From assembly GCA_964511625.1 (NCBI GenBank), contig CAZEJG010000018.1, forward strand, positions 9,811 through 73,810: DNA of 64,000 bases, in the 5' to 3' direction. Made by a program: the position numbers and the translations under genes. The first letter of the stretch is position 1. Each line of letters begins with the position of its first letter. A model generated the notes under the pieces. That model was not told the DNA's origin, did not search any database, and worked only from the letters and a program-made list of their open reading frames with translations. Source of the DNA: Pseudohoeflea sp964511625 (lineage in GTDB: Bacteria > Pseudomonadota > Alphaproteobacteria > Rhizobiales > Rhizobiaceae). Below are positions 27,606-36,457 of the stretch, piece after piece.

Positions 27606-28565
27606 TTGGCGCAAATCAGTGGCTATCACCACCTGACGCTTTCCACGGACGGTGCCCAGGAGGACTTCGATTTCTACACGAAGGTGCTCGGGCTTTATTC
27701 GGTCAAGCGCACGGTGCTGTTCGACGGTGTGCTTCCCGTCTATCACCTCTATTACGGCTCGCCCAACGGCGATGCCTCGACCATCATAACGACATTCCCC
27801 TTCCGCAAGCCGGGCGTCTACGGACGTCGGGGCACCAATCAGTCGCGCACGATCATGCAGACCATTCCCAAGGGCGCTGCCGACTTCTGGGTCGATCGGC
27901 TGAACGGTCGGGGTATCGAGGCTGCCAAGATCACCCGCTTCGGCGCGGATCGCGTGGTTTTCGCCCATCCTTGCGGCATTCCGCACGAACTGGTGGAAAG
28001 TGACAGCGACAACCGCGCGCCGATTGTCAACGAGGCGCAGGGCATCAGCGCCGATCACGCGATCAAGGGCATCTACGGTGCGGTTGTTGCCTGCTTCGAC
28101 CGGACCTCGATGGACGATTTCATGACCATCGCGCTGCCGCTCGAAAAGGAAACGGATTCCGACGAGGGTACGGTCTACCGGGTGCCGGATGCGGATGGGG
28201 TCATCCAGCGCGTCGAGGTCATCACCGACCGGGAAAGCCCGCAGGGCACATGGACGCTGTCTGGCGGCACGATCCACCATCTGGCGCTCAACACCGGTGA
28301 CGAGGAGAACCAGATGAAGCTGCGCGCCCATATCGAAGGGCTCGGCTTCACCGACATCTCCGAACAGAAGGACCGGAACTACTTCAAGTCCTGCTATGTC
28401 CGCTCGCCGGGCGGTGCGCTGTTCGAACTCGCCTGGACCACGCCAGAAGGCTGGGCCCGTGACGAGCCTCCCGGCCAGATCGGCAAGACCCTGGTCTTCC
28501 CGCCCTGGTTCAAGGACCGCGAGGACGAACTGCGTCAGGGGCTGGAAGAGGCCGAGTTCGCCTGA
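27606..28565 (+). CDS. VOC-family ring-cleaving dioxygenase (LinE/MhqO-like)
   Basis: 319 residues, TTG start at 27606 after GGGAGGA. Two vicinal-oxygen-chelate modules are visible: residues ~5-130 (ISGYHHLTLSTDGAQEDFDFYTKVLGL) and ~150-285. The metal triad is His8 or His9, His224 (or His225) in GTIHHLALNT and Glu274 in ALFELAW. This type includes enzymes that open hydroquinones or (chloro)hydroquinones using Fe(II), and MhqO, which handles quinones. It overlaps the esterase gene that follows, as mhqO and mhqD-type genes often do. It opens the aromatic cassette, so it may cleave a para-dihydroxylated ring. Confidence 0.88.
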   Translation: MAQISGYHHLTLSTDGAQEDFDFYTKVLGLYSVKRTVLFDGVLPVYHLYYGSPNGDASTIITTFPFRKPGVYGRRGTNQSRTIMQTIPKGAADFWVDRLNGRGIEAAKITRFGADRVVFAHPCGIPHELVESDSDNRAPIVNEAQGISADHAIKGIYGAVVACFDRTSMDDFMTIALPLEKETDSDEGTVYRVPDADGVIQRVEVITDRESPQGTWTLSGGTIHHLALNTGDEENQMKLRAHIEGLGFTDISEQKDRNYFKSCYVRSPGGALFELAWTTPEGWARDEPPGQIGKTLVFPPWFKDREDELRQGLEEAEFA

Positions 28566-29218
28566 TGGCGACCGAGGCTCTCCACATTCGGGCCGGCACT
28601 CGAACCAGGGCGCTTTGCGTCCTGGTTCACGGTCGTGGTCAATCGCCCGAGGAAATGCAGTCGCATATCATCGAACGGCTCGACGTGCCGGATGTCACCT
28701 TCGTGCTTCCACGCGCCGACGGTGGGGTCTGGTATGAGGTCAAGGCTGTCGATCCGCTGACGGATGACGGCCGGGCGGCGCTGGAAGCATCGCTTGAGCA
28801 TCTGGCAGCAGATATCGCCGAAACACGGGCAACCTATGGTGAAAATCTGCCACTGCTTCTGGCCGGCTTTTCGCAAGGAGCCTGCCTTTCGCTCGAATAT
28901 GCCTTCTCCGGTCGTCCCGCTCCGGAAGCGCTCGTCGCCTTCACAGGGTGTCGCGTGGGCGTGCGTTCGGATGATCGTCCGCACGCACTGGCCGACGGGT
29001 TGCCTGTCTATCTGACCGGTTCCGACGCCGATCCATGGATCCCGACCAGCGCGTTCTGCGAGGCGGTGCTCGAGCTCGGGAAGGGGCGGGCGCGGTTGCG
29101 TACCGATGTCATGCCCGGACGCGCGCACGAGGTCGCCGATGCCGAAATCGCGATGCTCCAATCGATCCTGACCGACCTCGCCGCCGGCGGTCCCGTCACC
29201 ATGGGGGCGGCACGCTAG
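28565..29218 (+). CDS. alpha/beta hydrolase (carboxylesterase/MhqD-like)
   Basis: 217 residues, TGATG overlap with the dioxygenase gene. The serine hydrolase motifs are LVHGRGQSPEEM near residue 20, nucleophile Ser103 in LAGFSQGACLSLEYA, Asp in GSDADPWIP and His in PGRAHEV. The family covers small phospholipase/carboxylesterase enzymes. Next to an MhqO-like dioxygenase, a role in hydrolysing an aromatic ester or the acyl product of ring cleavage is likely. It has no signal peptide, so it is cytoplasmic. Confidence 0.88.
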   Translation: MATEALHIRAGTRTRALCVLVHGRGQSPEEMQSHIIERLDVPDVTFVLPRADGGVWYEVKAVDPLTDDGRAALEASLEHLAADIAETRATYGENLPLLLAGFSQGACLSLEYAFSGRPAPEALVAFTGCRVGVRSDDRPHALADGLPVYLTGSDADPWIPTSAFCEAVLELGKGRARLRTDVMPGRAHEVADAEIAMLQSILTDLAAGGPVTMGAAR

Positions 29219-29278
29219 ACATGTCGCATGTCCGGCGCTGCACGGCCGGGATTGCGAAACCATAAAAGGGAGAGAGAC

Positions 29279-30553
29279 ATGATGTTCAACAGACGGAAGT
29301 TCATGACAACGAGCGCGGCGACAGGGCTCGCGCTCGCCGCTCCGGGCCTTGCGGCACCTGCCATCGCGCAAGGCCGAAAAATCAAGCTCGGCTATGTTTC
29401 GCCGCAGACCGGTCCGCTTGCCGGTTTCGCCGAGAGCGATGCCTATAACATCGCGGCCTTCCTGGCTTCGCCGCACGGCGAGAATTTCGAGGTCGTCGTC
29501 AAGGACAGCCAGTCGAACCCGAACCGGGCCGCCGACGTCGCCAAGGAGCTGATTCTCAGCGACGAGGTGAACATGATGCTCGTCGCCTCGACGCCGGAAA
29601 CCACCAACCCGGTGGCGGGCGTCTGCGAATCCGAAGGCCTTCCAGTGGTGTCCACCGTGGCGCCCTGGCAGCCCTGGTTCATCGGTCAGCAGGGCAATCC
29701 GCGCGATCCGTCGAGCTGGCGGCCCTTCGACTACGCCTACCACTATTTCTGGGGCATGGAGGATGTCATCCGCGTCTTCACTGCCATGTGGGATCAGCTC
29801 GATACCAACAAGAAGGTCGGCGGGCTGTTCCCTAACGACGCGGACGGTAATGCCTGGGGCGATCCGGAGAACGGCCTGAAGCCGGGACTGGCTGCAGCCG
29901 GTTACGATCTGACCAATCCGGGCAGCTTCCAGAACCTGTCGGACGATTTTTCCGCGCAGATCAACGCCTTCAAGTCGGCCAATACCGACATAATCACCGG
30001 CGTTCTCATCCCGCCGGATTTCACGACCTTCTGGAGCCAGTTGCGCCAGCAGAGCATCACGCCGAAAGCGGTCACCGTCGCCAAGGCGCTCTTGTTCCCG
30101 CAGTCGGTGGAAGCCCTCGGCGATGCCGGACACAACCTGTCGTCCGAGGTCTGGTGGACGCCTTCGCATCCGTTCAAGTCGTCGCTGACCGGTCAGAGCT
30201 CGGCTGATCTGGCGTCCGATTTCACTGCCCAGTCGGGACGACCCTGGACCCAGCCGATCGGCTTCGTGCATTCGCTGTTCGAAGTCGCCGCCGACGTGAT
30301 GGGCCGCGTCGACGATCCGACCGACGGCGACGCCGTCGCCGAAGCACTGGCGGCGACAGACCTCGAGACCGTCGTCGGCAAGGTGGCCTGGAACGGCGCG
30401 GGCGTGCCCGAGTTCGCGGCCAAGAACGTCTGCAAGACGCCGCTGACCGGCGGTCAGTGGCGGATGAAGGACGGCGGCTACGATCTCGTCATCGTCGAGA
30501 ACGGCGGCGCGCCCGAGATCCCGACCGGCGGAGAGATGGAAGCGCTCTCCTGA
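29279..30553 (+). CDS. Liv-type ABC substrate-binding protein, Tat signal
   Basis: 424 residues. ATG at 29279 (a second follows immediately) after GGGAGAGAG. The N-terminus MMFNRRKFMTTSAATGLALA is a twin-arginine signal ending near APAIAQG. The mature protein has the type 1 leucine/aromatic-binding pattern IKLGYVSPQTGPLAGFAESD and VVKDSQSNPNRAADVAKELI. Relatives bind branched-chain amino acids, urea or aromatic acids. Its place inside an aromatic catabolic cassette suggests a phenolic or aromatic carboxylate ligand. A hairpin follows and the ATPase genes start 311 bases later. Confidence 0.9.
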   Translation: MMFNRRKFMTTSAATGLALAAPGLAAPAIAQGRKIKLGYVSPQTGPLAGFAESDAYNIAAFLASPHGENFEVVVKDSQSNPNRAADVAKELILSDEVNMMLVASTPETTNPVAGVCESEGLPVVSTVAPWQPWFIGQQGNPRDPSSWRPFDYAYHYFWGMEDVIRVFTAMWDQLDTNKKVGGLFPNDADGNAWGDPENGLKPGLAAAGYDLTNPGSFQNLSDDFSAQINAFKSANTDIITGVLIPPDFTTFWSQLRQQSITPKAVTVAKALLFPQSVEALGDAGHNLSSEVWWTPSHPFKSSLTGQSSADLASDFTAQSGRPWTQPIGFVHSLFEVAADVMGRVDDPTDGDAVAEALAATDLETVVGKVAWNGAGVPEFAAKNVCKTPLTGGQWRMKDGGYDLVIVENGGAPEIPTGGEMEALS

Positions 30554-30560
30554 TCCTGAT

Positions 30561-30586
30561 GCGCCGGGATCATCCGGTCCCGGCGC
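30561..30586 (+). other. intercistronic hairpin after binding-protein gene
   Basis: A perfect 9-bp stem, GCGCCGGGA (30561-30569) with TCCCGGCGC (30578-30586), no T-run. It is the same arrangement as at 4885, 10864 and 48178. Confidence 0.6.
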
Positions 30587-30863
30587 AACCTTGTGTCCCG
30601 CTCGGGTCAGTCGGGAGACGGCGCGGTGCTGTTCTCGCGGACTGCAGCGGGGACGTCCAATCGACCATTCGCAAAATTGTCGTCCGGTAGCCGAGCGGCT
30701 TTTCATCGTCGGGAGGCTATTGCCGGTTTTTCGGTCCAGCCGACTTATAACCACGGGTGATGTTTTCACGCAGTCATCCGATCTTGCCGCCGGTGCGCCG
30801 GGGGTAAGGTGAAATTGAGGAGGCCGCCAGCGAAAGCGCGGCCGGGAGATCGAGGGGAGAGCC
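30587..30863. other. intergenic stretch before LivG-type gene
   Basis: About 280 bases with no gene that I can support. An internal promoter for the four transport genes would fit here, but I see no convincing hexamer pair. AGGGGAGAG just before 30864 is the ribosome-binding site. Confidence 0.4.
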
Positions 30864-31583
30864 ATGGCTATCCTGGCAGTACAGGGTATGTCGAAGAGTT
30901 TCGGCGCGCTCACGGTGGCCGACGATGTCAGTTTCGAGCTCGCCGCCGGCGAGGCGATGGGCATCATCGGTCCCAACGGGGCGGGGAAGTCGACGCTCTT
31001 CAATCTGATCGCGGGCAATCTGCGGCCCGATGGCGGTCGCGTGGTTCTCGACGGTCGCGACGTCACCCAGGAAACCGCCATGCAGCGCTGCCGCAGCGGC
31101 ATTGGCCGGTCGTTCCAGATCCCGCAGCCCTTCGATCATCTCTCGGTCTACGAAAACCTTCTGGTCGCCGCGCGCTTTGGCGGCGGCGTCAGCGCCTCGG
31201 ATGCACCACGGCTCTGCATGGATATTCTCGACAGGGCAGGGCTCGCGCATCTGGCGACCCACAAGGCCGGCGCGCTGCCGCTTCTCAACCGAAAGCGCCT
31301 GGAGCTGGCGCGCGCGCTCGCCACGCGTCCGCGCATCATCATGCTCGACGAGATCGCGGGCGGCTTGACGGACGCCGAATGCGGCGAACTCGTCGCCACC
31401 ATCCGCGCCATTCATGCCGAAGGCACCGCGATCCTCTGGATCGAGCATGTGCTGCATGCGCTCAACGCCGTCGTCAGCCGGCTGATGGTCCTGAATTTCG
31501 GCCGCATGCTGATGGTCGGCAAGCCCGACGAGGTGATGGCCTCGCCGGAAGTGCGCGAAGTCTATCTGGGGATCGAGGCATGA
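30864..31583 (+). CDS. Liv-type ABC ATPase (LivG)
   Basis: 239 residues. Walker A GPNGAGKST, Q-loop SFQIPQPFDHLSVYENLLVA, Walker B IIMLDEI and H-loop WIEHVLHALNAV are visible. The signature is LNRKR in place of LSGGQ (residues ~136-140 within LPLLNRKRLELARAL), a change found in part of this family. It pairs with the LivF-type ATPase that overlaps its stop, and both drive the LivH/LivM permeases. Confidence 0.92.
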   Translation: MAILAVQGMSKSFGALTVADDVSFELAAGEAMGIIGPNGAGKSTLFNLIAGNLRPDGGRVVLDGRDVTQETAMQRCRSGIGRSFQIPQPFDHLSVYENLLVAARFGGGVSASDAPRLCMDILDRAGLAHLATHKAGALPLLNRKRLELARALATRPRIIMLDEIAGGLTDAECGELVATIRAIHAEGTAILWIEHVLHALNAVVSRLMVLNFGRMLMVGKPDEVMASPEVREVYLGIEA

Positions 31584-32293
31584 CCGCGCTTCTCGAAATC
31601 CGCGAGCTGACGGCTCACTATGGCGACTTCCAGGCGCTGTTCGGCGTCGATCTCGTGCTCGGGCAGGGCGAGACGCTCGCCATCATCGGTGCAAACGGTG
31701 CGGGAAAGACCACGTTGATGCGCGCCATCACCGGGATCGCCAAGGTGACGGCGGGAACGGTGACGCTCGGCGGCAAGCGCATCGACCCTCTGGCTGCGCC
31801 GGATATCCTGCGAGCCGGGATCAGCATGGTGCCCGAGGGCCGGAAACTCTTTCCGAGCCTCTCGGTCGAGGAAAACCTGATGATCGGCGCGCATGCGCGC
31901 AAGGGCAGCGGATTCTGGACCCTTGAGCGGGTGTGCCAACTCTTTCCGGTTCTCGCTGAGCGGCGGCACCAGCCGTCGACCTCGCTGTCCGGCGGTCAGC
32001 AGCAGATGGTGTCGATCGGGCGAGCGCTGATGTCCAACCCGTCGGTTCTCCTGTGTGACGAACTCAGTCTCGGGCTCGCGCCCGTCATCATCCGTGAAAT
32101 CTATGCGGCCTTCCCGACGATCCGTGAAAGCGGGACGGCGATCATCGTCGTCGAGCAGGATATCGGCCAGGCCCTGCAGGTCGCCGACAGGGTCCACTGC
32201 ATGATGGAGGGGCGCATCACCCTGTCCGGTCGGCCCGACGAATTGTCGCGCGAAGCCATTCACGATGCCTATTTCGGGATAACCCATTCATGA
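31580..32293 (+). CDS. Liv-type ABC ATPase (LivF)
   Basis: 237 residues from the ATG at 31580, which overlaps the LivG stop (ATGA). Walker A GANGAGKTT, signature LSGGQQQM, Walker B VLLCDELSLGLAP (Asp-Glu kept) and the H-loop-equivalent VVEQDIGQAL are typical for LivF. The upstream in-frame extension has no conserved content. It overlaps the LivH start by four bases. Confidence 0.93.
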   Translation: MTALLEIRELTAHYGDFQALFGVDLVLGQGETLAIIGANGAGKTTLMRAITGIAKVTAGTVTLGGKRIDPLAAPDILRAGISMVPEGRKLFPSLSVEENLMIGAHARKGSGFWTLERVCQLFPVLAERRHQPSTSLSGGQQQMVSIGRALMSNPSVLLCDELSLGLAPVIIREIYAAFPTIRESGTAIIVVEQDIGQALQVADRVHCMMEGRITLSGRPDELSREAIHDAYFGITHS

Positions 32294-33153
32294 TCTGGCT
32301 CGATACCCTCATCCAGGGACTGCTGCTCGGCGGTTTGTACGCGCTTTTCGCCGCAGGTCTCAGCCTGGTCTTCGGCATCATGCGGCTGGTCAATCTGGCC
32401 CATGGCGACCTGATCGTGCTCGGCGCCTACGTCATTTTGGGTATCGGTACCGCCTTCGGTCTCAACCCATTTGTGGCCGCACTTATCGCGCTGCCTTTAA
32501 TGTTCCTTCTGGGCTGGGTTCTTCAGACGGTGCTCCTCAACAGGGTGCTCGGAGACGACATCCTGCCGCCGCTGCTCGTTACCTTCGGGCTTTCGGTGGT
32601 GATCCAGAATGCCCTGCTGGAAGGGTTTAGCGCCGACAGCCGCAAATTGCCTGTCGGTCCCATCGAAGCGGAGTCCTTTTCCATCGGCTCTCTCAGTGTC
32701 GGGGTGATGCCGCTGATCACCTTCGGCTCTGCCATTCTCGTTATCCTGTGCCTGAACTGGATTTTTTACCGCACCGCCCTCGGTCGCGCCTTCCGCGCTA
32801 CCTCCGACGATGCCGTCACGGCGCAACTCATGGGCATCCGGCCGAAGCGCGTCTTCGCTCTCGCCACCGGCATTGCGTTGGTCGTTGCCACCATCGCGGC
32901 GCTTTATCTCGGCGCGCGGGCCAATTTCGATCCGTCGATCGGGCCGGCACGGCTCCTCTATGCCTTCGAGGCGGTGATCATCGGCGGCCTCGGCAGCCTT
33001 TGGGGCACGCTGATCGGCGGCCTCGTCATCGGCGTGGCGCAAGCCTTCGGTGCGGCGCTGAACCCGGAATGGCAGATCCTGGCCGGCCACGTCGCCTTCG
33101 TCGTGATCCTGTTGATAAAACCGCGCGGCCTGTTCCCGCGCGCCTATGATTGA
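32290..33153 (+). CDS. Liv-type ABC permease (LivH)
   Basis: 287 residues, about eight membrane segments. Family marks are QGLLLGGLYALFAAGLSLVFGIMRLVNLAHGD at the N-terminus (in part residues 9-40) and YAFEAVIIGGLGSLWGTLIGGLVIGVAQAF near the end. It forms the membrane channel with LivM. No departure from the family length is seen. Confidence 0.94.
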   Translation: MIWLDTLIQGLLLGGLYALFAAGLSLVFGIMRLVNLAHGDLIVLGAYVILGIGTAFGLNPFVAALIALPLMFLLGWVLQTVLLNRVLGDDILPPLLVTFGLSVVIQNALLEGFSADSRKLPVGPIEAESFSIGSLSVGVMPLITFGSAILVILCLNWIFYRTALGRAFRATSDDAVTAQLMGIRPKRVFALATGIALVVATIAALYLGARANFDPSIGPARLLYAFEAVIIGGLGSLWGTLIGGLVIGVAQAFGAALNPEWQILAGHVAFVVILLIKPRGLFPRAYD

Positions 33154-33162
33154 GGACCGGAG

Positions 33163-34197
33163 ATGAAAAACGTCCTTGGCCTCCTTTGCCTCATCGTCAT
33201 CGTTGCCGCCCTGGCCGTCATTCCGCTGTTCGGTCTGCGGGCGCTCGTCCAGGATCTCTTCATGGTTCTGTGCCTGCTGGTGCTGGCGCTCAACTGGAAC
33301 ATGCTCGCCGGTTTCGCGGGTCTCGTCTCCGTGGGTCAGCAGCTCTTCGTCGGCGTCGGCGCCTATGCCATGTTCGCCGCGGCCATCCTGTGGGGCCTCG
33401 ACCCGCTGACCGGCGGCCTGATCGGCGGCCTCGTTGCGATGGTTCTCGCAGTCCCCGTCGCCTTCTTCGTCTTCCGGCTCAACGGCGCTTACTTTGCCAT
33501 CGGCACATGGGCTGTCGCGGAAATCGCCCGCCTGTCCTTCAGTCAGTGGCGTGCTCTCGGCGGAGGTACCGGCACGGCTCTGCCGCGCGGTGCGGCGCGC
33601 GACATGCCGGGCGTGCAACTCATCCGCGACGTGCTCGGGGTCTCGCCGGCCGCCGCTGTCGATATGCTGACGTACTGGCTGGCGCTGGGACTGGTCGTGG
33701 CGATGCTGGTTGCGAGCTGGATGTTCCTGCGCTCGCGCATGGGACTCGGACTGCAGGCCGTTCGGGACAATCCGGTTGCGGCCCGCTCAGTGGGTGTCGA
33801 CCCGGTCCGTCTGAAGGCGCTGGTCTTTCTGCTCACGGCGTTTGCCACCGGGATATGCGGCGCGCTGATCTTCATTCAGACGGGACGCATTTCGCCCGAC
33901 TCGGCCTTCTCGGTCATCGACTGGACAGCCTTCGTCATCTTTATCGTCGTCATCGGCGGTATCGGCACGCTGCCCGGACCCATCATCGGGGTACTGGTGT
34001 TCTACGGCTTGCAGAGCCTGCTGTCCGATTACGGAACCGTCTACCTCATCGTCCTCGGCGTGCTGGGGATCGTCGTCATGCTTTTCGCGCGGCGCGGTCT
34101 GTGGGGAGCCTTCACGCAATGGACAGGTTTCGACCTGCTGCCGCTCGAGCATGCACCGCCGAAGCGCCCCAACACCGGCGCCCGGCGTAAAACGTGA
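33163..34197 (+). CDS. Liv-type ABC permease (LivM)
   Basis: 344 residues with 8-10 membrane segments. LALNWNMLAGFAGLVSVGQQLFVGVGAY and the loop GLGLQAVRDNPVAARSVGVDPVRLKALVF identify LivM. It completes the five-gene importer (binding protein 29279, ATPases 30864 and 31580, permeases 32290 and 33163). The hydroxyquinol dioxygenase gene follows 22 bases later, which links transport and ring cleavage in one operon. Confidence 0.94.
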   Translation: MKNVLGLLCLIVIVAALAVIPLFGLRALVQDLFMVLCLLVLALNWNMLAGFAGLVSVGQQLFVGVGAYAMFAAAILWGLDPLTGGLIGGLVAMVLAVPVAFFVFRLNGAYFAIGTWAVAEIARLSFSQWRALGGGTGTALPRGAARDMPGVQLIRDVLGVSPAAAVDMLTYWLALGLVVAMLVASWMFLRSRMGLGLQAVRDNPVAARSVGVDPVRLKALVFLLTAFATGICGALIFIQTGRISPDSAFSVIDWTAFVIFIVVIGGIGTLPGPIIGVLVFYGLQSLLSDYGTVYLIVLGVLGIVVMLFARRGLWGAFTQWTGFDLLPLEHAPPKRPNTGARRKT

Positions 34198-34219
34198 TCC
34201 ATTCAGGGAGAGAAAGATC

Positions 34220-35056
34220 GTGAGCTATTTCACCGAGACCAATTCTGTCGAGACGGTCAACGAGCGCATGAGCGCGCAGACCGATCCGCGTCTTGCCGAG
34301 ATCATGGCGAGCCTGGTCAAGCACCTGCACGGCTTTGCCAAGGAGGTGAACCTCACCCAGGAGGAATGGAATTTTGCCATCGGCTTCCTGACGAAGACCG
34401 GGCAGATGTGCTCGGGCGAACGGCAGGAGTTCATTCTGCTCTCCGACGTGCTCGGGTTTTCGATGCTGGTGGACGCGATCAACAACCGCCGGCCGGAAGG
34501 TGCGACCGAGAACACGGTCTTCGGCCCGTTCCACGTCGCGGATGCCCCCATCCGGGAGATGGGAGCTACGATCAGTCTCGACGGGAAGGGCGAAAGCTGC
34601 CTGTTCGAGGGCCGGGTGCTCGATCTCGACGGCAATCCGATCGAGGGCGCTACGGTGGATGTCTGGTCGGACAATGCGGACGGCTATTACGACGTCCAGC
34701 AGCCCGGAATCCAACCCAGGTGGAACAATCGCGGACGTTTCATCACCGGCGCAGACGGAAAATACAGCTTTGTCGGCATAAAGCCCGTCAGCTATCCGAT
34801 CCCAGATGATGGACCGGTCGGCAAGATGCTGGGGCATCTCGGTCGGCATCCGTACCGGCCTGCGCACATGCACTACCTCGTCACTGCGCCCGGTTACGAG
34901 AACCTCGTGACCCATACGTTCGTCGGTGGTGACAAGTACCTGGAATCGGATGCGGTGTTTGGTGTCAAGGACACGCTGATTGCACCCTATGAAAAGGTCG
35001 ACGACGGTTCGACGCTCTGGCGCTCGCCCTTCGATTTCGTGCTCGTTGCCCAGTGA
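34220..35056 (+). CDS. hydroxyquinol 1,2-dioxygenase (intradiol)
   Basis: 278 residues, GTG start at 34220 with GGGAGAG upstream. The Fe(III) ligands of intradiol dioxygenases are all present: Tyr157 (GYYDVQ), Tyr192 (KPVSYPIPDDGP), His216 and His218 (RPAHMHY). The N-terminal helical dimer domain (~residues 1-95) matches the catechol/hydroxyquinol group, and WSDNADGYYDVQQPG is of the hydroxyquinol type. It cleaves 1,2,4-trihydroxybenzene to maleylacetate. The maleylacetate reductase at 36458 takes the next step, which supports hydroxyquinol over catechol. Confidence 0.92.
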   Translation: MSYFTETNSVETVNERMSAQTDPRLAEIMASLVKHLHGFAKEVNLTQEEWNFAIGFLTKTGQMCSGERQEFILLSDVLGFSMLVDAINNRRPEGATENTVFGPFHVADAPIREMGATISLDGKGESCLFEGRVLDLDGNPIEGATVDVWSDNADGYYDVQQPGIQPRWNNRGRFITGADGKYSFVGIKPVSYPIPDDGPVGKMLGHLGRHPYRPAHMHYLVTAPGYENLVTHTFVGGDKYLESDAVFGVKDTLIAPYEKVDDGSTLWRSPFDFVLVAQ

Positions 35057-35063
35057 GGGTGTC

Positions 35064-35396
35064 ATGCCCAACGTCAAGATCTTCATCGACGAAACACAGT
35101 ATGATGAGATCAGGAGCGGGCTGGCGGCCTTGCTGCCCGACCTGAGGACCGAATTGTGTTCCAGTCTGAAGGTCGACAACAGCGCCTTCCAGATCGCCAT
35201 CATCCCGGTGCTGGGCATGTCCGATCAGCCGCGGATCAATGTCGAGATGCAGCTCCTGCCGCGGCCAGAGCGGACACGCGAGGCGGTCTGTGAGCTCGCC
35301 GGTCAGGTGCGCGCCAGTCTCGGCAAGATAACCAAAGAGCATGTGGCCGTTCGGGTGGCCATGCTCGATGCGGCGAGCTATGTGGCGCTGAAGTAG
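35064..35396 (+). CDS. tautomerase-like small protein
   Basis: 110 residues beginning MPNVKIFID. A Pro directly after the initiator Met and a beta-strand start are the hallmark of the tautomerase superfamily, where Pro1 is the catalytic base; the remainder (IAIIPVLGMSDQPRINVEMQLLP) fits a ~110-residue member. It follows the dioxygenase by seven bases. A job in keto-enol conversion of maleylacetate or a related ring-cleavage product is plausible but inferred. Confidence 0.72.
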   Translation: MPNVKIFIDETQYDEIRSGLAALLPDLRTELCSSLKVDNSAFQIAIIPVLGMSDQPRINVEMQLLPRPERTREAVCELAGQVRASLGKITKEHVAVRVAMLDAASYVALK

Positions 35397-35413
35397 GCGG
35401 CGAAAGCCCCTTG

Positions 35414-36364
35414 TCAGCTGCGGCGGTGGGTGACCTGGTCGGCATGGTCCATGCGTGCCTGCAACCGCTCCGATTCCAGCTGTAAAAAGCTGATGAACTG
35501 TTGTGCCGCGGGCGGCCGCTGCCGGTCGCTCTTGGTCAGGATGCCGAGTTGGCGGTCCGGATGGTCGATCTTCAGCGGCAGGACGGCGAGCGGTATCGTC
35601 CGCCGGGTCTGGAAGACCACCGAGTAGGGCAGCACCGTCAGCGAATCCGATCCCGTCAGCACCGACTGGATCGACGCGAGTGTGCCGCCCGAAAAATTCA
35701 CCATGAAATCTTCTTGGCCGATCGACTTCAGCGCGCGTTCGAGGTCGCGATAAAGGGGGCTGTCGGCCGGCGGGGCGATCCACGGATAATTGGCGATTTG
35801 CGACAGGGTGATCGCCTTGACGCGCGTCAACGGATGGTCGACCCGGCAGGCAATGACGTTACGGCCAGAAAGCAGCGGCAGAAAGTCCATGTCCGGGGGG
35901 ACCTGACGGGGATGAAGCGGCAGGATGGCGATGTCGAGCCCGCCATTCTTCAGTCCGGCCTCAAGCGTGTCGAGGTAGCCGTAGGATTGATCGATATGGA
36001 CGTCGCAATTCCGCGACTGGAATTCGGCGATCATGGTCGCGATCACCCCGTCGGTGAAGATCGGCGACCCACCGACACGAAGCCGCCCGGCCAAGCCTTG
36101 GCGGAAGCGTCTGACCAGCAGGCTGGCGTCCTTGTTGGCGGTGCGGATTCGGGTGCCCAGACGCGCCAGGCTGGCGCCGAGCTCGGTCGGACGCAAGGGA
36201 CGGCGGCCGGGCTCGAAAAGCGGCATCCCGATGCGCTTTTCCAGAAGCGCCATGCTGCGCGAGACCGACGGCTGCGACTTGCCCAGTTCGTCCGCGCCTT
36301 CGGTCAGGCCGCCCTTTTCGACGATGACGGCCAGTATTTCGAGGTGTTCGCTGTCAATCTTCAT
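35414..36364 (-). CDS. LysR-family regulator of aromatic cassette
   Basis: 316 residues from the ATG at 36362-36364. The LysR helix-turn-helix covers residues ~1-60 (LEILAVIVEKGGLTEGADELGKSQPSVSRSMALLEKRIGMPLFE), followed by the two-lobed effector domain (LRVGGSPIFTDGVIATMIAEF). It is divergent from the maleylacetate reductase gene and convergent with the dioxygenase operon. It is the only regulator gene inside the cassette. The effector is probably a pathway intermediate such as hydroxyquinol or maleylacetate. Confidence 0.92.
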   Translation of the reverse strand: MKIDSEHLEILAVIVEKGGLTEGADELGKSQPSVSRSMALLEKRIGMPLFEPGRRPLRPTELGASLARLGTRIRTANKDASLLVRRFRQGLAGRLRVGGSPIFTDGVIATMIAEFQSRNCDVHIDQSYGYLDTLEAGLKNGGLDIAILPLHPRQVPPDMDFLPLLSGRNVIACRVDHPLTRVKAITLSQIANYPWIAPPADSPLYRDLERALKSIGQEDFMVNFSGGTLASIQSVLTGSDSLTVLPYSVVFQTRRTIPLAVLPLKIDHPDRQLGILTKSDRQRPPAAQQFISFLQLESERLQARMDHADQVTHRRS

Positions 36365-36371
36365 AACGTAA

Positions 36372-36390
36372 TGCGATATTATATTCCGCA
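36372..36390. promoter_or_regulatory. LysR-type box, TGCG-N11-CGCA
   Basis: TGCG (36372-36375) and CGCA (36387-36390) are separated by 11 AT-rich bases, the T-N11-A layout that LysR regulators recognise. It lies seven bases before the regulator start and 68 before the maleylacetate reductase start, suited to autoregulation and control of the reductase operon. Confidence 0.6.
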
Positions 36391-36457
36391 CATCCGATCA
36401 ATATTTCTCTGTGTTTCGGTTAGTCTCCAGATCGAAATCAGGAGGAGGGGAAACCCA

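Noticed and set aside
28535..31102. 855-codon antisense open frame over esterase, binding protein and ATPase genes
   Set aside because: Composition is Arg/Gly/Asp-rich as in shadow frames, and the plus-strand genes beneath are clear family members.
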